DNA from: an uncultured Anaerolineaceae bacterium
GTDB taxonomy: Bacteria; Chloroflexota; Anaerolineae; Anaerolineales; Anaerolineaceae
Assembly: GCA_937907495.1 (NCBI GenBank)
Contig: CALESS010000241.1
Location: 1 to 12,550 of the forward strand
Direction of reading: 5' to 3'
Length of the DNA: 12,550 bases
The translations under genes and the position numbers were made by a program. A model generated the notes under the pieces. It was not told where the DNA came from, searched no databases, and was given only the letters and a program-made list of their open reading frames with translations. Positions 6,680 through 12,550 of the stretch are shown here, one piece after another (the first letter of the stretch is position 1; the number at the start of each line of letters is the position of its first letter).

Positions 6680-7801
6680 CTAGGCGGCTGGAGGTTGGTC
6701 ATCATCTTCAGCGGAGGGCACTTCCGGGAAGAGGTCATCCAGCAGGTCTGCGGGTTCCTGCGGGGTGGCAGGTTGGGCCGGGGAAGTCTCTGGGGCCAAG
6801 GGTTCCTGAACCGGGGCGGCTGGAGGAGGTGCCAGGATTACGGGAGGCAGCTGGGGGGCGGGTTTTTGCGGCAGGGGTGGCAGGCTGTTTCTGAAGAAGA
6901 GCAGGATGAAGCTGCCCAGGCCGGTGAACAGGATGAGGGTCATGAAAATCCAGCCAACGCAGTCAATGAAAAGCAGCAAGCCGGTGAGGAATGTGAGCAC
7001 CAGGGTGCCGGCTGCAGCATGGATGGCGGGTGACCAATCCCAATGCAGGCGGGTGGAGATGAACTGGCTGAGGGCGGAGCCCACCAGGATCCAGGAGAAA
7101 GTGATCACCAGGGGCAGCAATAAGATCACCGCCAGCACAACCGGGATGAGTATAATGGTGACGCTCATCAAGACCAGTGCAAAGGGGAGCGATATGGCGA
7201 ACAACAAGCCCAGGCCGAAGGAAACGAGAGGCCGGGAGAGTAGATTTTTTGCCATGCGCTCGGCGGGGTTTTGGAAGATCAGCACGGCAACCAGGCCGAG
7301 GGCTGCCAGGGCGAGGGAGATGAAGATCAGCCAGATGAAGCGGCCCAGGAAACTACCTGCAAGATCGCGCTTCGCCAGGGTGGAATCCCAGTTTTCGAAA
7401 CTGGAGAGACCTTTGAGGGATACGATGGATTGTTCGCCATTGATGGTGGCATCCGGAGAAATCTGCACATTGCTGCCGAGGGCGTCAATGCTGCCATTGA
7501 TATGGGCGGTTTCGTCCACCTGCAGGCTGCCGAGGGCGGCGCTGATATTCCCCGTCACCCAGCCGCCAATTTCCAGGTTGCTGCGCAAGGCTTCGATGGA
7601 TCCATTGACCCGCCCGCCTTTTTCGATCACCAAATCACTGTTGACCAGGGAGATGCTGCCATTGAATGTTTCTCCGGCCTGGATGGTGCAGGAGGAGGAG
7701 ATCATCTCCGACTGGCAGGAACCACCCTGGGCGGCGGCGACATTCCAAATGGCAGCCAATGCGATGAAAACAGGGAGAACAATAAACAGTAATTTCTTCA
7801 T
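6680..7801 (-). CDS. Membrane protein with an extracytoplasmic bactofilin-like beta-helix
   Basis: This 373-residue protein has an N-terminal signal sequence (about residues 3-24) and then four to five repeats of 17-20 residues built on NGSI-xAL-xSNLxI (about 45-123), the pattern of a bactofilin-type (polymer-forming) beta-helix. About five hydrophobic helices follow between 154 and 304. The protein ends in a Pro/Ala-rich, finally acidic tail (305-373). With the signal peptide removed, the beta-helix should lie outside the cytoplasmic membrane and the tail inside; this topology is inferred. Most bactofilins are cytoplasmic scaffolds. The gene overlaps the anti-sigma gene by 4 nt (ATGA) and has AGGAG upstream of its start, so it is translated with the anti-sigma factor. 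Its partners and function are unknown. Confidence 0.72.
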   Translation of the reverse strand: MKKLLFIVLPVFIALAAIWNVAAAQGGSCQSEMISSSCTIQAGETFNGSISLVNSDLVIEKGGRVNGSIEALRSNLEIGGWVTGNISAALGSLQVDETAHINGSIDALGSNVQISPDATINGEQSIVSLKGLSSFENWDSTLAKRDLAGSFLGRFIWLIFISLALAALGLVAVLIFQNPAERMAKNLLSRPLVSFGLGLLFAISLPFALVLMSVTIILIPVVLAVILLLPLVITFSWILVGSALSQFISTRLHWDWSPAIHAAAGTLVLTFLTGLLLFIDCVGWIFMTLILFTGLGSFILLFFRNSLPPLPQKPAPQLPPVILAPPPAAPVQEPLAPETSPAQPATPQEPADLLDDLFPEVPSAEDDDQPPAA

Positions 7802-8337
7802 GATTGAGGTGCTCCTTGGATGGAAAGGCGTTTGACAATGGAGACCCAGAGCAAGAGGAGGAAAGTGAAACCCGCACTAAGGATCAGGATTATTACAGCA
7901 GGGGGCAGGAAGGAGGGCAGGCCGCCTAACCAAGACTGAACGAGGAGGCTGATTTGCTTCAACCAGCCGAAGGTGCGTTCCACGGTGAGGGTTGTGTGCA
8001 GCCACCAATCCACAATTGCCAGGGAATTCGAAAGGAACAAAACCAGGGCGGTAAGGGAAATCGCAGAAGATACCACTAAAGCCAGTAAAAGCCAGCGGGT
8101 GTTTTTGGTTTGTTTCTGCAGGCGGCGCTCTGCCAGGGTTTGCTGCCAGCGCAGGCTAAAGCCCGGGGTGGGAGAGGCCAGCCCAGATTTGGTCATCTGG
8201 GTGCGGGCGGAGCGCCAACCGGCTGCGATCTGCCGGCACCGCGGGCAAGATTGCAGGTGGCTTTTAAGCTCATCCTTTTGTTCCAGTGTCAGCGGCTGTT
8301 CAGAGACCAGCCAGGACTCATATAATTCGTGAGACAT
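7798..8337 (-). CDS. Zinc-finger transmembrane anti-sigma factor
   Basis: The 179-residue product carries the zinc-binding anti-sigma signature Hx3Cx2C (His27, Cys31, Cys34 in SHLQSCPRC) in its first 40 residues, the part that binds and masks an ECF sigma factor. Two hydrophobic helices (about 82-103 and 146-168) place the zinc finger and the basic C-terminus in the cytoplasm, with an outward loop of about 40 residues that could be the sensing part. The start at 8337 lies inside the sigma gene (20-nt overlap) and has GGAAGGA just upstream, so the two proteins are made together, as is usual for such pairs. Release could involve proteolysis or a conformational change; no protease gene is next to it. 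Confidence 0.85.
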   Translation of the reverse strand: MSHELYESWLVSEQPLTLEQKDELKSHLQSCPRCRQIAAGWRSARTQMTKSGLASPTPGFSLRWQQTLAERRLQKQTKNTRWLLLALVVSSAISLTALVLFLSNSLAIVDWWLHTTLTVERTFGWLKQISLLVQSWLGGLPSFLPPAVIILILSAGFTFLLLLWVSIVKRLSIQGAPQS

Positions 8338-8908
8338 ATTCCTTCCTTTCTACAACTGGAAGCTCTTCATCCTCGCTCCACCGTTTCGCCAGGGCCAGGC
8401 GGGCCCGGTGTAAGCGGCTTTTGACGGCGCTGACGGTGAGTGAAAGTGACCTGGCGATCTCTTCATCGGAAAATTCGTACCAGTAGCGCAGGATGACGGC
8501 GGCCCGGTCTTGCGGATTGAGTGTGGTGAGAAGGCGGCGCATTTTCTCGTTTTCCTGGCTGCGGGCGGTGAGTTTTTCGGGGTCTGGGGCGGGGTCCGCC
8601 ACAATTTCTGCCAATAAGTCATCCAGTTCCACCAGGGGTAAGCGGCGTTTGCGCTGCTGATCTATGCAGTAGTGGGCTGCGATGGAAAGCAGCCATGTGA
8701 TGAAGGAGCGCTGGGGGTCATAGCGGTTGAGAGCCTGGTAGGCGCGCCAGAATGTTTCCTGGGCGGCATCTTCGGCTTCTTGCGGGTTGCCTAACATGCG
8801 ATAGCACAGGTTGTAAACCGGTCGTTGAAAGGTTTCCACCAGGCAGGCAAAGGCTTCATCGTTCCCATTGCGGGCGAGCTGGAGCCATTCTTGTTCAGCA
8901 GCATTCAC
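8318..8908 (-). CDS. ECF RNA polymerase sigma factor (RpoE-like)
   Basis: The 196-residue protein has sigma region 2 (about 15-88, with EDAAQETFWRAY at 46-57 and the -10 binding helix ending in QQRKRR) and sigma region 4 (about 122-175, with the helix-turn-helix DEEIARSLSLTVSAVKSRLH). A short acidic linker joins them and region 3 is absent, as in ECF factors. I accept the GTG start at 8908 because AGAGGA lies 7 nt upstream and no in-frame ATG fits. The gene overlaps the anti-sigma gene and heads a four-gene operon that runs to the toast-rack lipoprotein. A SigW-like promoter lies immediately upstream, which suggests that the factor activates its own operon. Confidence 0.92.
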   Translation of the reverse strand: MNAAEQEWLQLARNGNDEAFACLVETFQRPVYNLCYRMLGNPQEAEDAAQETFWRAYQALNRYDPQRSFITWLLSIAAHYCIDQQRKRRLPLVELDDLLAEIVADPAPDPEKLTARSQENEKMRRLLTTLNPQDRAAVILRYWYEFSDEEIARSLSLTVSAVKSRLHRARLALAKRWSEDEELPVVERKEYVSRII

Positions 8909-8924
8909 CAGTCGTTCCTCTTTC

Positions 8925-8938
8925 TGAGTATCTACTCA
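8925..8938. repeat. 14-bp inverted repeat at the sigma-operon transcription start
   Basis: TGAGTATCTACTCA consists of exact 6-bp arms around TC. It lies between the predicted -10 element and the ribosome-binding site of the sigma gene, over the expected start of transcription. It could be an operator or simply a short leader hairpin. Confidence 0.4.
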
Positions 8939-8939
8939 A

Positions 8940-8967
8940 TATACGCAAAACAAGCCTCCGGGTTGCA
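8940..8967 (-). promoter_or_regulatory. Putative ECF (SigW-like) autoregulatory promoter
   Basis: On the - strand TGCAAC (8962-8967) and CGTATA (8940-8945) are separated by 16 nt. The Bacillus subtilis SigW consensus is TGAAAC, 16 nt, CGTATA, so this site differs by one base. The predicted start is near 8932, giving a leader of about 24 nt before the GTG at 8908. I found no good -35/-10 pair for the main sigma factor in the same gap. The remainder of the gap (8968-9067) is AT-rich and shows nothing else I can name. Confidence 0.5.
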
Positions 8968-9067
8968 GATTGGAAGAGTTTTGGTAAATATGTTTCAATC
9001 AAGACAACTATTTTTATCTTACATCAAATCGGGGAGGGTATAACAGGGATTATCTATGGATAAAATA

Positions 9068-9610
9068 TCATTGGGCTTGTATCTCGGCCCAGAATTGCTG
9101 GTAAAGGTCGAAATCTTGCGGGGAGAAACAGACAAAAATCACCTGATGAGGGAATTCATGAGCTGCCAGGAAATCTGCGGTGGTACGGAGGGCGATGGGG
9201 CAAGCCTTCTGGAGCGGGAAACCGTATACGCCGGTGCTGATGGAAGGAAACGCCAGGGTGGAAAATTGGCGGTCACAGGCGATTTGTAATGAATTTTGGT
9301 AACAGCAAACCAATGCGTCCACCTCGCCGGAAGAGCCGCCGTTCCAGACGGGGCCGACGGTGTGAATTACATACCGAGAGGGCAGGTGGTAACCCAGAGT
9401 TAGGCGGGCTTCTCCGGTGGGGCATCCTCCCAGGGTGCGGCACTCCTCCAATAACTGGGGCCCGGCAGCCGCATGGATGGAGCCATCTACGCCGCCGCCG
9501 CCCAACAGACTGCTGTTGGCCGCGTTGACAATGGCATCCACGGTCAGGCGGGTGATATCCCCCTGATGAATTTGGAGGCGGGAGATTGATTTTGGGTCCA
9601 CAGATTCCAT
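9068..9610 (-). CDS. Macro-domain protein, YmdB-like O-acetyl-ADP-ribose deacetylase
   Basis: The product is at most 180 residues and is a single macro domain of the MacroD/YmdB type, which binds ADP-ribose and typically hydrolyses O-acetyl-ADP-ribose or mono-ADP-ribosyl groups. The key parts are GDIT (17-20), NAAN (29-32), the GGGGVDGSIH catalytic loop (37-46) and STGVYGFP (125-132), all intact. The ATG at 9610 has no proper ribosome-binding site. A GTG three codons later (9601) has AGGATGG at a normal distance and also gives a natural N-terminus, so it may be the real start. The gene follows the YbjN gene after a terminator and lies 159 nt before the sigma gene. Confidence 0.9.
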   Translation of the reverse strand: MESVDPKSISRLQIHQGDITRLTVDAIVNAANSSLLGGGGVDGSIHAAAGPQLLEECRTLGGCPTGEARLTLGYHLPSRYVIHTVGPVWNGGSSGEVDALVCCYQNSLQIACDRQFSTLAFPSISTGVYGFPLQKACPIALRTTADFLAAHEFPHQVIFVCFSPQDFDLYQQFWAEIQAQ

Positions 9611-9628
9611 CCTGACTTAATAAATAAT

Positions 9629-9655
9629 AACGCCCCGATTTTTCTTCGGGGCGTT
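9629..9655 (-). terminator. Intrinsic terminator downstream of the YbjN-family gene
   Basis: A perfect 10-bp stem (AACGCCCCGA at 9629-9638 with 9646-9655) has a 7-nt loop. On the - strand it exits into TTATTATTTATT, a good U-rich tail. It begins 17 nt past the YbjN stop and ends 19 nt before the macro-domain ATG. Confidence 0.75.
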
Positions 9656-9671
9656 GATGTGGAATTGAGAT

Positions 9672-10058
9672 TTAAGCCCAATAGCGGGGAAAGCCAATTT
9701 CATCGTTGAAGACCAGGCGCATGTCGGTATTCAACTGCTCCACGAAGACGCCAAACTGGGCGCGGTCGTAGAGGTGGGGGTACCAGGCTTCAATCACCAG
9801 GTCGCCATCTTTATCTTTGTAGAAGCGAGGGATCATGGCTTTTTGGTTCATGGTATTAACACACTCCATGAAACCCAGGATATCCCGCTTGGCAAGGTCG
9901 TTGGAGCCGATGAAAGCGGTAAACAGGACACCCGTGTTGAAGCTCTGAATGACCAGGTTGAGATTTTTCTCATGTTTGGCGCGAACAAATTTTTCCTCGC
10001 GCGTGATCTGGTATCCCAGGAACTCCATGTGGCTGACAACTTGATCGAGAATGGACAT
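9672..10058 (-). CDS. YbjN-domain protein
   Basis: This 128-residue soluble protein fits the YbjN family (once called bacterial sensory transduction regulator), which has a type III secretion chaperone-like alpha/beta fold. The visible landmarks are the N-terminal helix before the GYQITREE strand and the conserved-looking middle, NLVIQSFNTGVLFTAFIG. A central helix and a final strand with DLVIEAWYP follow. Family members have been linked to stress tolerance and to holding client proteins, but no enzymatic role is established and no client can be named here. The ATG at 10058 is preceded by AAAGGAGA at a normal distance. The gene has a probable extended -10 promoter upstream and its own terminator, so it may be transcribed alone. 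Confidence 0.75.
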   Translation of the reverse strand: MSILDQVVSHMEFLGYQITREEKFVRAKHEKNLNLVIQSFNTGVLFTAFIGSNDLAKRDILGFMECVNTMNQKAMIPRFYKDKDGDLVIEAWYPHLYDRAQFGVFVEQLNTDMRLVFNDEIGFPRYWA

Positions 10059-10094
10059 AAGAGTCTCCTTTATAAAAAAATAAGCAACTACTTA

Positions 10095-10103
10095 AATATA
10101 TCA
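10095..10103 (-). promoter_or_regulatory. Extended -10 promoter candidate for the YbjN-family gene
   Basis: On the - strand TGATATATT fits the extended -10 form TGnTATAAT with one mismatch. The expected start lies about 30 nt before the ATG, leaving room for the AAGGAG site. No clear -35 is visible. A weak 5-bp hairpin (AGTGC/GCACT, 10107-10123) overlaps the end of the kinase gene just upstream. Confidence 0.35.
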
Positions 10104-10121
10104 CAAAGTGCGAAAGTAGCA

Positions 10122-10757
10122 CTAAAACACGATCTCTTCTTTGCCGGAGAGCTTCTCATGGATGCGCTGGACGACAGTATCCAGGTGGCGGGGTTGGTGG
10201 ACGAAATCCAGGTCATCGGTGCGCAGGGTAAGGACGGGGCAGATATCAAAGGAGCGCAACCAATCATCGTAGAAGGATTCGAGCAGGGAGAGGTATTCCG
10301 GGGTGATGCCCGTTTCGATGTTGCGAGCCCGCTGGCGGATCCGTTCCATGAGAACGGAAACCGGGGCTTTGAGATAGATTAACAAGGCGGGCGCCGGAAG
10401 GGTGCGCACCACCATATCGAATAACTGACGGTAGGCGTTAAAGTCGCGTTCGTCGAGGTTTCCGAGGTGATTTAATGCCCGGGCGAAGATGAAGGCATCC
10501 TCGTAGATGCTGCGGTCAATGATGGCTGAACGGGGATCATTCGCCAGCTCCAGGTGCTGTTTGGCGCGGTGCCCGAGGAAGAATACTTGCAGATGAAACG
10601 ACCATTGCCGCATATCGTTATAGAAATCTGCCAGGTAGGGGTTGTCGCTGACCGATTCGTAGGCGGTGCGCATACCCATACGCTGGCCCAGGCGTTCGGT
10701 GAGGGAAGTTTTGCCGGCACCAATGTTGCCTGCAACCAAGATTAAGCGTTTTGCCAT
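10122..10757 (-). CDS. Deoxynucleoside kinase (deoxyadenosine/deoxyguanosine kinase family)
   Basis: The 211-residue product belongs to the dNK family, which phosphorylates deoxynucleosides with ATP in the salvage route to dNTPs. The P-loop is GNIGAGKTS (10-18), and the DRS signature is in IIDRSIYED (79-87), where the Asp-Arg pair contacts the substrate. The arginine-rich lid is ERIRQRARNIE. The length is typical of bacterial dAK/dGK enzymes, and the exact nucleoside preference cannot be read. The ATG at 10757 has AGGAGA about 8 nt upstream. A perfect TATAAT lies about 55 nt before the start, with a palindrome beside its -35 region. The nrdJ gene about 1.1 kb away serves the same dNTP pool by de novo synthesis. 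Confidence 0.9.
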   Translation of the reverse strand: MAKRLILVAGNIGAGKTSLTERLGQRMGMRTAYESVSDNPYLADFYNDMRQWSFHLQVFFLGHRAKQHLELANDPRSAIIDRSIYEDAFIFARALNHLGNLDERDFNAYRQLFDMVVRTLPAPALLIYLKAPVSVLMERIRQRARNIETGITPEYLSLLESFYDDWLRSFDICPVLTLRTDDLDFVHQPRHLDTVVQRIHEKLSGKEEIVF

Positions 10758-10811
10758 CGAAGGGGTCTCCTTGAGGTGGGGGTGAGGGGTGGTTTTGGGG
10801 TGGATTGTCTA

Positions 10812-10840
10812 ATTATAACCATCCTGAATGAACCTGTACT
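10812..10840 (-). promoter_or_regulatory. Promoter of the deoxynucleoside kinase gene
   Basis: On the - strand a perfect -10 TATAAT lies at 10812-10817. With a 17-nt spacer the -35 is AGTACA (10835-10840), which is weak. The expected start is near 10805, about 48 nt before the ATG. The weak -35 overlaps the palindrome at 10838-10851. Confidence 0.5.
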
Positions 10841-10851
10841 ACAATTGTAGT
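10838..10851. promoter_or_regulatory. 14-bp perfect palindrome, candidate operator
   Basis: ACTACAATTGTAGT is its own reverse complement. It sits in the 135-bp gap between the divergent kinase and squalene-cyclase-like genes and overlaps the kinase -35. The core TACAATTGTA fits the TACAnnTGTA operator form known for the CopY/BlaI/MecI winged-helix repressors. No regulator gene lies in the window. Confidence 0.5.
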
Positions 10852-10892
10852 CAATTCCGCCTTGCAATTTTACAAAGAATGCTGGAGAGGCC

Positions 10893-11834
10893 ATGGGTCC
10901 ACAGGAAATGCAAATAATGGATTGGTTGATGGAAGGAGACCCCGCCATTCGCTGGCAGGTGATGCGCGATTTGTTGAATGCCCCGGAGGCAGAATGGCAG
11001 GTGGAACGCCAGAAAACAGTCAGCGAAGGTTGGGGGGCAGCTTTTCTCTCCCATCAGGGGCAGGATGACATTTGGGGCGGGGGAGTGTATTCACCCAAAT
11101 GGATTTCCTCGACTTATACCTTGCTGACTTTGAAGGAGATTGGGGTGCCGCGGGAAACGGCAGCCTGCCAGAGGGGTTTGAAGGTTGTGATGGATCAATT
11201 CTTCGGGCCAGTGAATGGTGCCAATTTCGCCAGGAACTTGAAGCACTGTGACTTGTGCATCAGCGGGATGTTTGTTGGACTGGGATTGTACTTTCGAACG
11301 GGCGATGAACGCTTGGGACGGTTGCAAGAGCAGGTGCTGGAAACGCAGCTCGTGGATGGGGGCTGGAATTGCCGCTGGAACAAGGAGGCCATCCATCACA
11401 GCTCGTTTCATACCATGCTCAATATTCTGGATGGCATCCGCCAATGGATTGAAGAGGGGAGCAGCCCGCTGGTGGAGGAGGCGGTCAGCGCAGAGAAGAA
11501 GGCCATGGAGCTGTTATTGCAACACGGCTTGTTCCGCTCCAGCCAAACCGGGGAGGTCATCAACAGGAGGTTTCTGTTGTTTTCGCACCCGGTGCGCTGG
11601 TATTATGATGTGTTCCGGGCATTGGAATACTTTCAGCGGGCCGGGGCCGGGCAGGATGAGCGGTTGGCGGAAGCGGTGGAGGTGCTGCAATCCAAGCGGT
11701 TGAAAGATGGGCGTTGGCCGGTGCAGAACCGGCATGCCGGTAAACAGTTTTTTGTGATGGAGAAGACGGGCCAACCGAGCCGCTGGAATACCCTGCGTGC
11801 CCTGCGGATATTAAGGTGGTGGGAAGGGCATTAA
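10893..11834 (+). CDS. Small squalene-cyclase-like alpha/alpha-barrel protein of unknown function
   Basis: This 313-residue soluble protein looks like the terpenoid cyclase/protein prenyltransferase alpha/alpha-toroid superfamily. Helical repeats recur with Gly-Trp turns, as in DGGWNC (155-160), DGRWP (272-276) and a final SRWNTLRALRIL (297-308). It is about half the length of a squalene-hopene cyclase. The acidic DxDD motif needed to protonate squalene is not visible, so cyclase activity is unlikely. HCDLC (118-122) and Cys160 could bind a metal; this is speculation. The ATG at 10893 has GGAGAGG (10884-10890) just upstream. The gene is divergent from the kinase and convergent with nrdJ, and is probably a single-gene transcript. 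Its function is unknown. Confidence 0.7.
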   Translation: MGPQEMQIMDWLMEGDPAIRWQVMRDLLNAPEAEWQVERQKTVSEGWGAAFLSHQGQDDIWGGGVYSPKWISSTYTLLTLKEIGVPRETAACQRGLKVVMDQFFGPVNGANFARNLKHCDLCISGMFVGLGLYFRTGDERLGRLQEQVLETQLVDGGWNCRWNKEAIHHSSFHTMLNILDGIRQWIEEGSSPLVEEAVSAEKKAMELLLQHGLFRSSQTGEVINRRFLLFSHPVRWYYDVFRALEYFQRAGAGQDERLAEAVEVLQSKRLKDGRWPVQNRHAGKQFFVMEKTGQPSRWNTLRALRILRWWEGH

Positions 11835-11840
11835 ACAAGG

Positions 11841-11876
11841 ACGCCCGGAGCAAGATTGTTCCGGGCGTTTTGATTT
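11841..11876 (+). terminator. Intrinsic terminator of the squalene-cyclase-like gene
   Basis: ACGCCCGGA (11841-11849) pairs exactly with 11860-11868, and the stem extends by further inner pairs to a 4-nt loop. The + strand exits into TTTTGATTTT. It begins 7 nt past the stop. It may also stop transcripts from nrdJ on the other strand, though that side has only a weak T tract. Confidence 0.75.
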
Positions 11877-11886
11877 TATGAGGGGG

Positions 11887-12550
11887 TTAGCATTCGCTAT
11901 AACCGCAGGCGTAGCATTTTCGGCAGCCTTCTTCGTTAATGACCGCCGCCTGGCCGCACTCCGGGCAGAGATCGCCGATTTGCAACAGGGGCTGCTCGAC
12001 GGGAACAAGGACCTGGGCGGGTTCTGAATGGTGGCCATTGTTGCCGTTGGGGAAATCTTCACGGAACTGCAACTCGTTCACCAGTCGCTCCTCGTGGTGC
12101 TGGAGATATTCCATCAGCACCTGGGCCAGACCATCGGGCAGGGAGCGCACCCGGTTGGGGCCAAACCCCAGGGAACGTCCACCGCCTATGCCGGCAAGCT
12201 GGCGGGTGACTTCTTCCAGGCGCTGGATGGGTTCGACGGGGGAAGCCAGCCGCAGGATGTAGGAAATCAGGCGGCCAATGGCTTCCGAGACGGCAGCGGT
12301 ATCCGAACCGGCCTTGGCGGTGTTGACGAACATTTCAAACGGCTGGTTGTTGCCGTTTTCGTTGATGGTAATGAAGGCTTTGCCTAGCGGGGTTTCGATT
12401 GTGTAGGTGAAACCGGGCAGATAGCGTGGACGGGGCTTCTTGATTTCATGCCAGAGGGCTTCCTGGGTTGTGGCAGAAGCCGCCACCACCCCCGCCGTTT
12501 CTACGGAGGGCTGGGTGGGATTCTTTTGATCTACGGTGGAGCGAGTTTCC
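11887..12550 (-). CDS. nrdJ: Adenosylcobalamin-dependent ribonucleotide reductase, C-terminal part (partial)
   Basis: The frame is open to the right edge, so the 220 or so visible residues are the end of a longer protein. They match the C-terminus of class II (vitamin B12-dependent) ribonucleotide reductases, which convert ribonucleotides to deoxyribonucleotides without needing oxygen. A TSCPD-type domain is visible (TPLGKAFITINEN through the ISYILRL helix). A flexible linker follows, and the protein ends in a cysteine-rich tail, CPECGQ through CRKCYACGYSEC. Such tails serve as zinc-ribbon and redox-active swinging arms. The apparent GTG start at 12489 is only an internal codon, because the reading frame continues upstream with family-like sequence. 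The N-terminal catalytic barrel lies outside the window. Confidence 0.9.
   Translation of the reverse strand, partial: ETRSTVDQKNPTQPSVETAGVVAASATTQEALWHEIKKPRPRYLPGFTYTIETPLGKAFITINENGNNQPFEMFVNTAKAGSDTAAVSEAIGRLISYILRLASPVEPIQRLEEVTRQLAGIGGGRSLGFGPNRVRSLPDGLAQVLMEYLQHHEERLVNELQFREDFPNGNNGHHSEPAQVLVPVEQPLLQIGDLCPECGQAAVINEEGCRKCYACGYSEC

Noticed and set aside
6906..7835. A 309-codon + strand frame across the beta-helix membrane protein gene
   Set aside because: It is antisense to a gene with a signal peptide, repeats and membrane helices, and its translation has no recognisable domain.
8318..8337. Frameshift between the sigma and anti-sigma genes
   Set aside because: The 20-nt overlap is a normal coupled arrangement. 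Both proteins are complete, and the anti-sigma gene has its own GGAAGGA.
12487..12489. GTG at 12489 as the start of a short zinc-ribbon protein
   Set aside because: The frame stays open to the window edge, and the sequence is the known C-terminal end of class II ribonucleotide reductases.
1..12550. CRISPR arrays, insertion sequences, attachment sites, tRNA or rRNA genes
   Set aside because: I saw no regularly spaced repeats, transposase-like products, flanking direct repeats or RNA-gene signatures on either strand.

Overview
The window looks like chromosomal core-plus-accessory sequence from a moderately GC-rich bacterium, most likely Chloroflexota of the class Anaerolineae. That assignment is inferred from the protein style: a class II cobalamin-dependent ribonucleotide reductase, a toast-rack lipoprotein, a COG2403 GTPase and a YbjN-type protein in one neighbourhood. 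It does not come from any marker gene. I see no rRNA, tRNA, CRISPR array, insertion sequence or phage gene.

Left part, + strand (1-4542): the tail of an unidentified gene, a COG2403 P-loop GTPase related to cyclic 2,3-diphosphoglycerate synthetase, a perfect 13-bp hairpin, then obg, nadD and an MFS transporter spaced 5 and 3 nt apart. The run ends at a bidirectional terminator shared with the convergent genes.

Middle part, - strand (4616-10757, listed right to left in transcription order): a deoxynucleoside kinase, a YbjN-family protein, a YmdB-like macro-domain protein, then a tightly packed envelope-signalling operon. That operon holds an ECF sigma factor, a zinc-finger anti-sigma factor (20-nt overlap), a membrane protein with an outward-facing bactofilin-like beta-helix (4-nt ATGA overlap) and a toast-rack lipoprotein. 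It is preceded by a SigW-like promoter (TGCAAC-N16-CGTATA) and followed by a GC-rich hairpin. After it comes a C45-family Ntn hydrolase whose promoter puts the transcription start on the ATG, so it is probably leaderless.

Right part: a 14-bp perfect palindrome (TACAnnTGTA core) lies between the divergent kinase gene and a + strand gene for a small squalene-cyclase-like alpha/alpha-barrel protein. That gene converges through a terminator on the 3' end of nrdJ, which runs off the right edge.

The best candidate for an undescribed system is the sigma/anti-sigma/beta-helix/toast-rack operon. It reads as a self-regulated envelope-sensing module whose two effectors both sit on or outside the membrane. 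The nearby kinase and class II reductase both serve dNTP supply, but nothing in the sequence shows that they are co-regulated.
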